A stretch of 64,000 nt of DNA. Origin: Halomarina litorea (GTDB taxonomy: Archaea > Halobacteriota > Halobacteria > Halobacteriales > Haloarculaceae). Shown one piece after another: positions 60,487-64,000 of the stretch (positions are counted from its first letter, which is position 1; the number at the start of each line of letters is the position of its first letter). The position numbers and the translations under genes were made by a program. The notes beneath the pieces were generated by a model, which worked only from the letters and a program-made list of their open reading frames with translations, was not told where the DNA came from and searched no databases. The stretch is from assembly GCF_024227715.1 (NCBI RefSeq), contig NZ_CP100448.1, positions 434,001 to 498,000 of the forward strand. Direction: 5' to 3'.

Positions 60487-60876
60487 TCAGGCGACGAGAG
60501 GTGAGTGGGGGGCAAGAAAGGAGCGGTTCCGTGGAGCGAGCGAAGTGAGCGACACGGAGCAGGGAGCACCGAAGGTGTGACCGAGTTCTACGGAGGGAGC
60601 GAACGCAGTGAGCGACCGACGTAGAATCAGTGAGACGAACGGAGTGCGTCTCACGCGATTCCCGCGAGCACAGCGAGCGGGGGTACACGGGTACGCTCCG
60701 CGTCCCGCCCAGTTCCCGCGAGCGAACGCAGTGAGCGACCGACGTAGAATCAGTGAGACGAACGACGCGCGGCGCGACCGTCGGGAGGGCCGCGACGAGG
60801 CGAGCGGTGGAACCGCGAGCAGTGCGTCTCACGCGATTCCCGCGAGCACAGCGAGCGGGGGTACGCGGGTACGCTC
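60487..60876. repeat. duplicated palindrome array
   Basis: No gene is visible. Two long copies of one unit are present: about 60598-60690 and about 60719-60875. Each contains GAACGCAGTGAGCGACCGACG, the hairpin arms GTGAGACG/CGTCTCAC, and CCCGC/GCGGG around GAGCACAGCGA. In copy 2 about 55 extra bases sit inside the loop of the GTGAGACG hairpin. Upstream, TTCTACG and CGTAGAA form 7-bp arms, and CCGTG/CACGG 5-bp arms around a GAGCGAGCGAAGTGAGCGA core. Confidence 0.8.
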
Positions 60877-61530
60877 TCACTCCCCGTCGAGCAGGCCGAG
60901 TACCGTCTCGCGAAGGTCCGCGGGGTCCTCGGCCACCGCGTCCGCCCCCTCGATGGCGGTGGCCGCCTCGTCGCGCCGGAAGCGGACGACGGTCGCGCCC
61001 GCGTCGGCCCCTGCCCGGACGCCGTGGGCCGAGTCCTCGACGACGATGCACTCCACCGGGGCGACGTCGAGTCGTTCGGCGGCGTGTTCGTAGACGCCGG
61101 GCGCGGGTTTCCCCGGCCCGTCGACGTCCATCGCGCTCACGACGGCGTCGACGGGGAGGTCGAACCGGTCGACGACGGCCCGAATCCACTCGCGGGGCGA
61201 CGAGGAGACGATGGCGACGGCGTGGCCGCGGTCCCGGAGGGTCGCGAACAGGTCGGTCACGCCGGGCGTGAGAGTCACCCGTTCGCCGTACACCTCGTCG
61301 GCGGCGTCGTCGAACAGGCCGGCGTAGTGCTCGACGTCCTTCGGGAAGCCGTACTCGTCGGCGAGCTCCCGCAGGCTCTCGCGGTAGTTGCGGCCCGTCA
61401 CCTCGTCGAGCGAGGGCGTCCCGCGTTCGGCGTCCACGAACACCTCCTCCCGCCAGACGCGCCGCCAGTGGGGTTCCGAGTCGACGAGGACGCCGTCCAT
61501 GTCGAACAGCACCGCGCGGAATCGAGTCAC
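60877..61530 (-). CDS. HAD superfamily hydrolase
   Basis: A 217-residue HAD-type phosphatase or phosphoglucomutase-like enzyme. Motif I is FDMDGVLVDSEP (nucleophile Asp), motif II is VSSSPREWI, and motif IV is VVEDSAHGVRAG. The cap insertion (HWRRVWREEVF onward) is of the beta-phosphoglucomutase type. The substrate is probably a small phosphorylated sugar. The gene begins only after the palindrome array to its left on the map, which lies downstream of its stop. Confidence 0.9.
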   Translation of the reverse strand: MTRFRAVLFDMDGVLVDSEPHWRRVWREEVFVDAERGTPSLDEVTGRNYRESLRELADEYGFPKDVEHYAGLFDDAADEVYGERVTLTPGVTDLFATLRDRGHAVAIVSSSPREWIRAVVDRFDLPVDAVVSAMDVDGPGKPAPGVYEHAAERLDVAPVECIVVEDSAHGVRAGADAGATVVRFRRDEAATAIEGADAVAEDPADLRETVLGLLDGE

Positions 61531-61632
61531 GGGTGGAGTTGGTGATGCGGGGGGAAGGTGGTTCCGGGAGGCCGGCGGTCGGTCGGCACCCGTGGCTCTC
61601 GACCGCGGAGAACGGGGAGAAGACGCGAATCG

Positions 61633-62256
61633 TCAGTCGTGCTTGGATTCGAGGCGGGCGAACGCGAGCGACCCGGAGATGTTCTCGATGTACGCCTCGA
61701 CGACGTCGCCCTCCTGTGCGCCGGGGACGAAGATGGTGTACTTGCCCTTCTCGGAGACGCCGTCGCCCTTGCGGCCCGTGGAGGTGATCTCGAGCGTGTA
61801 GGTCTTGCCCTCCTCGACGGCCTCTCGCTGTTGCTGGTCCTGGCTGGTCCGGCGCTGCTTCGAGACGGGCCGGAAGGCACCACAGGCGTCACAGCGGAGC
61901 ATCGGCGTGCGGTTCTCGGTGACGAGTCGGGTGTCGGGGAGGCCACACTCGCCACAGAGCACGTACGTCTCGACGTAGCTCTCGATGGTGGCGTCGAAGT
62001 CGGACCCCGAGAAGTTCCCGTTGTAGCGCCCGACGCCCTCCTCGAGTTTCCCGTTGGTGCCGAGTTCGCGCTGGACGAACCGGTGGACGTGGTCGGTCTC
62101 GCGCGAGAGGGTGTCCGCGATGGCTTCGAGGTTGGTCAGGCGGGTGAACGCGCCGTCCTTCTGCGCTTGCGCGTCCGGTACGGAGAGTCGCTCGCCGCTG
62201 CTTTCGATGTCCGGGACCTCGTCCATGGCCCGGCCGAGGCTCGATTCGTAGTCCAT
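61633..62256 (-). CDS. translation initiation factor IF-2 beta
   Basis: A 207-residue archaeal initiation factor 2 subunit beta. The core (NGKLEEGVGRYNGNFSGSDF) is followed by the zinc ribbon CGECGLPDTRLV..RCDAC and a C-terminal TRAM domain (KGKYTIFVPGAQEGDVVEA), an added module seen in haloarchaeal versions. It helps deliver initiator tRNA to the ribosome. The start is the ATG at 62256, giving MDYESSLGRAMDEVPDIES. Confidence 0.93.
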   Translation of the reverse strand: MDYESSLGRAMDEVPDIESSGERLSVPDAQAQKDGAFTRLTNLEAIADTLSRETDHVHRFVQRELGTNGKLEEGVGRYNGNFSGSDFDATIESYVETYVLCGECGLPDTRLVTENRTPMLRCDACGAFRPVSKQRRTSQDQQQREAVEEGKTYTLEITSTGRKGDGVSEKGKYTIFVPGAQEGDVVEAYIENISGSLAFARLESKHD

Positions 62257-62415
62257 AGCGGGTGAAAGGTGATTCGCACCTAAACCCGTTGCGTGATGGA
62301 CCGCCACACACCACACGACCGGGAGTGGCGGTCTCACACTGTCTCGCCCGCCTCGGCCCCGACGGGACGCTCGCGGTTTCGCGTCCCTTTAGTCCCGTCG
62401 CCGACCACCCCCCAC

Positions 62416-62751
62416 ATGAACCCGACCGACCGGGAGGTCGCCTGCTTCGAGGCCGGGGTGAAGTTCGGCACGCTCTACCACCAGTTCGCCGGCACGCCCG
62501 TCAGTCCCGCGAGCGCGCCCAGCCTCGAACGGGCGATGGAGGACGCCATCGAGAACCAGCCGTACTGCGAGGCGGTGTCCGTCGACATCCTCGAGGACGC
62601 CCTCGACACCACCCACGGCTACACGGAACTCACGGGCGAGTACATGGAGGTGCGGATGCGCATCGAGTACGACGGCTGTACCGTCCACACCGAGATGGCG
62701 ATGGAGGACGGCTATCCCCTGATGCGTGTCGTGGACGTCCACGAGGGCTGA
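62416..62751 (+). CDS. mptD: archaeal dihydroneopterin aldolase, MptD-type
   Basis: A 111-residue protein matching the archaeal family first described for Methanocaldococcus (DUF372): CFEAGVKFGTLYHQFAGTPV, SLERAMEDAIENQPYCEAVS and GYTELTGEYMEVRMRI. It cleaves dihydroneopterin to the 6-hydroxymethyl pterin needed for folate or methanopterin-type cofactors. It is divergent from the IF-2 beta gene across about 160 bases. Confidence 0.88.
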   Translation: MNPTDREVACFEAGVKFGTLYHQFAGTPVSPASAPSLERAMEDAIENQPYCEAVSVDILEDALDTTHGYTELTGEYMEVRMRIEYDGCTVHTEMAMEDGYPLMRVVDVHEG

Positions 62752-62807
62752 ACCGGCGCGCCGGGACCCCGCGCAACCGCTATCCCCGCCGAGGGCCTCC
62801 CGGTCCC

Positions 62808-63839
62808 ATGGTACTGCACGCGATATCCGACCTCGACGAGGCGTTCGAGGCGACCCGCGACTTCCTCCTGCCGTTCGACGCCCGGACGTGGCTGCGCCTC
62901 GCCGTCGTGGTGTTCTTCGTCGGCGGCGCGAGCGCCCAGTTCTCCGGGACGAACTTCCAGTTCTCCGGAGACGACGTGCCGGGCGAGTTCGGCGAATTCG
63001 GCGAGTTCCCCGCCGCCCTCCCCGTCGACCTCCTCACGCTGGCGGTGGCGCTCGTCGCCCTCGGCGTTCTCCTCGCGCTGGGCTTTCTCTATCTGGGGAG
63101 CGTGATGGAGTTCGTGCTGCTCGACGCGGTGCGGCGCGACTCGCCCGAGGTCGCACTTCGCCGGTCGGTCCGGCGGCACGCTCGCCGGGGCCTGCGACTG
63201 TTCGGGTTCCGGGTCGCACTCGGTCTCGCCGTCCTGACGACGGTGGCGCTGCTCGTCGCACCCGTCGTGCTGACGCTGGCTGGCGGCCCGACCGACCCGG
63301 CGTCCGTGGGCATCGTCGTCCTCGTCGTCCCGCTGGTACTGCTCGTCGCGGGCCTCGCGGCCGTCGTCGACGGGTTCACCGCCGCGTTCGTCGCGCCCGT
63401 GATGCTCCTCGAATCGCGGAGGGTCGTCGCCGGGTGGCGGCGCTTCTGGCCGACGCTCCGTCGGGAGTGGAAGCAGTACCTCGCGTACGCGCTGGTCGGC
63501 GTCGCGCTCAACTTCGTGGCGGGTATCGGCCTCGCCGTCGTCGGCACGCTGGTGGCGTTGACGCTCCTCGTCCCGTTCGGACTGGTCGGCGGCCTCGTCG
63601 TCCTCGCCGCCCTCGGGACCGGCGGCCTCTCGGTGCTCGCGGGTGCGGCGCTGGCGGGTATCGGCCTACTGTACGTCGCCTGCCTGCTCGTCGCGCTCGC
63701 GGTGGCCCTCGTGCCCGTGCGGACCTACCTGCGCTACTACTCGCTGTTCGTCCTCGGGGACACGGAGGCGGCGTTCGACCTCGTCCCCGCGGCGCGGGCG
63801 CGGACCCGGCCCGAGACGGCCAGGGACGAGAGCGCCTGA
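62808..63839 (+). CDS. DUF7544-like multi-helix membrane protein
   Basis: A 343-residue membrane protein. LHAISDLDEAFEATRDFLLP leads into about six hydrophobic helices, with a GEFGEFGEFP repeat in the first outer loop and the amphipathic stretch VMLLESRRVVAGWRRFWPTL in the middle. The pattern matches a haloarchaeal family related to the membrane domain of glycerophosphodiesterases, but no catalytic residues are seen. Function is unknown. Confidence 0.8.
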   Translation: MVLHAISDLDEAFEATRDFLLPFDARTWLRLAVVVFFVGGASAQFSGTNFQFSGDDVPGEFGEFGEFPAALPVDLLTLAVALVALGVLLALGFLYLGSVMEFVLLDAVRRDSPEVALRRSVRRHARRGLRLFGFRVALGLAVLTTVALLVAPVVLTLAGGPTDPASVGIVVLVVPLVLLVAGLAAVVDGFTAAFVAPVMLLESRRVVAGWRRFWPTLRREWKQYLAYALVGVALNFVAGIGLAVVGTLVALTLLVPFGLVGGLVVLAALGTGGLSVLAGAALAGIGLLYVACLLVALAVALVPVRTYLRYYSLFVLGDTEAAFDLVPAARARTRPETARDESA

Positions 63840-63923
63840 ACTGACCGAACGGTCGCTCTCGGGGGGAATTTCACTTTCACTTTCGGGCGGGTATTTATAC
63901 TGACAGCTACCAAACCCGGTGGC

Positions 63924-64000
63924 ATGAGCCAGTCCTCACTCGACGACGACGAACTCTTCGGCGAGGCCGCGACTGAGATTCGCACCGACGTCGAAGACCA
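63924..64000 (+). CDS. start of a DUF5790-like protein, cut off
   Basis: The first 25 codons are present: MSQSSLDDDELFGEAATEIR then TDVED, the typical opening of a small haloarchaeal family of unknown function (DUF5790, from memory). The rest lies beyond the window. An AT-rich promoter region, with TATTTATACTGACAG at about 63892-63906, precedes it by about 25 bases. Confidence 0.7.
   Translation, partial: MSQSSLDDDELFGEAATEIRTDVED

Noticed and set aside
60598-60875. CRISPR array
   Set aside because: The repeats are palindromic, differ in length, are not evenly spaced and have no cas genes nearby.

Overview
This window is chromosomal DNA from a halophilic archaeon (class Halobacteria). The reasons are the very high GC content, strongly acidic proteins, leaderless or short-leader promoters with TTTAWA-like boxes about 27 bp upstream, Tat and PGF-CTERM secretion signals, and a gene set typical of the class: a histone-fold doublet, UbaA/JAMM desampylase, ThiD-ThiN fusion, NAD-dependent glucose-6-phosphate dehydrogenase (Azf), archaeal CCA-adding enzyme, L15e and IF-2 beta. 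The genus cannot be fixed from this sequence alone. No rRNA, CRISPR array, integrase or transposase gene was seen.

Layout. 1-6.3 kb: repeat-rich spacer, short DUF63-like membrane protein, ABC exporter, DICT sensor, DoxX protein, trans-sulfuration enzyme, and L15e behind a structured leader. 6.3-11 kb: methyltransferase, YqeC, MobA, CobW-type GTPase, a 47-residue CxxC protein and a formaldehyde-dehydrogenase-like enzyme. 11-14.3 kb: two divergent oligopeptide-type permeases and a frameshifted half-size antiporter. 14.4-22.5 kb: DsbA/FrnE-like protein, pyruvate kinase, a four-gene surface-glycan cassette (WecB, GT4-like, GT2, flippase) and an AIR-synthase-like protein. 22.5-32 kb: thioredoxin carrying an in-frame palindrome, ThiD-ThiN, MutS, NUDIX, ABM protein, MutL and a PfkB kinase behind a 14-codon ORF. 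32-43.8 kb: PGF-CTERM protein, two SDRs, peroxiredoxin, rhodanese-MBL protein, rubrerythrin-like protein, thioesterase, corrinoid-binding-like protein, desampylase tail-to-tail with UbaA, and a sequon-rich Tat protein. 44-54 kb: intron-containing tRNA(CAU), M24-like protein, HhH-MutS protein, methyltransferase remnant, tRNA-Asn, CCA enzyme, histone/HDAC pair, RPA-like protein and tRNA-Arg. 54-64 kb: large Tat-exported protein, MaoC, DUF309, MFS, cold-shock protein, Azf, HAD hydrolase, IF-2 beta, MptD-type aldolase, membrane protein, and the start of a DUF5790-like gene.

The most unusual signal is a family of short, near-perfect palindromes in nearly every long spacer. The simplest are 8-10 bp stems closed by GAA, TTC or TCC, so the tip reads GCGAAGC or GCGGAGC; larger ones have a core resembling GAGCGnAGCGAG. 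Next to all three tRNA genes there are extra copies of the tRNA 3' end. At two of them (tRNA-CAU and tRNA-Arg) these copies are arms of large foldbacks, meaning the palindromes appear to have copied local sequence into their arms. One such palindrome sits inside a thioredoxin reading frame. These loci are described one by one in the findings.

Recognisable functional modules are protein-modifier turnover (UbaA plus desampylase), chromatin (histone overlapping a histone-deacetylase-family gene), mismatch repair (MutS/MutL plus a second MutS-like ATPase), cofactor handling (YqeC, MobA, CobW) and glycan export.
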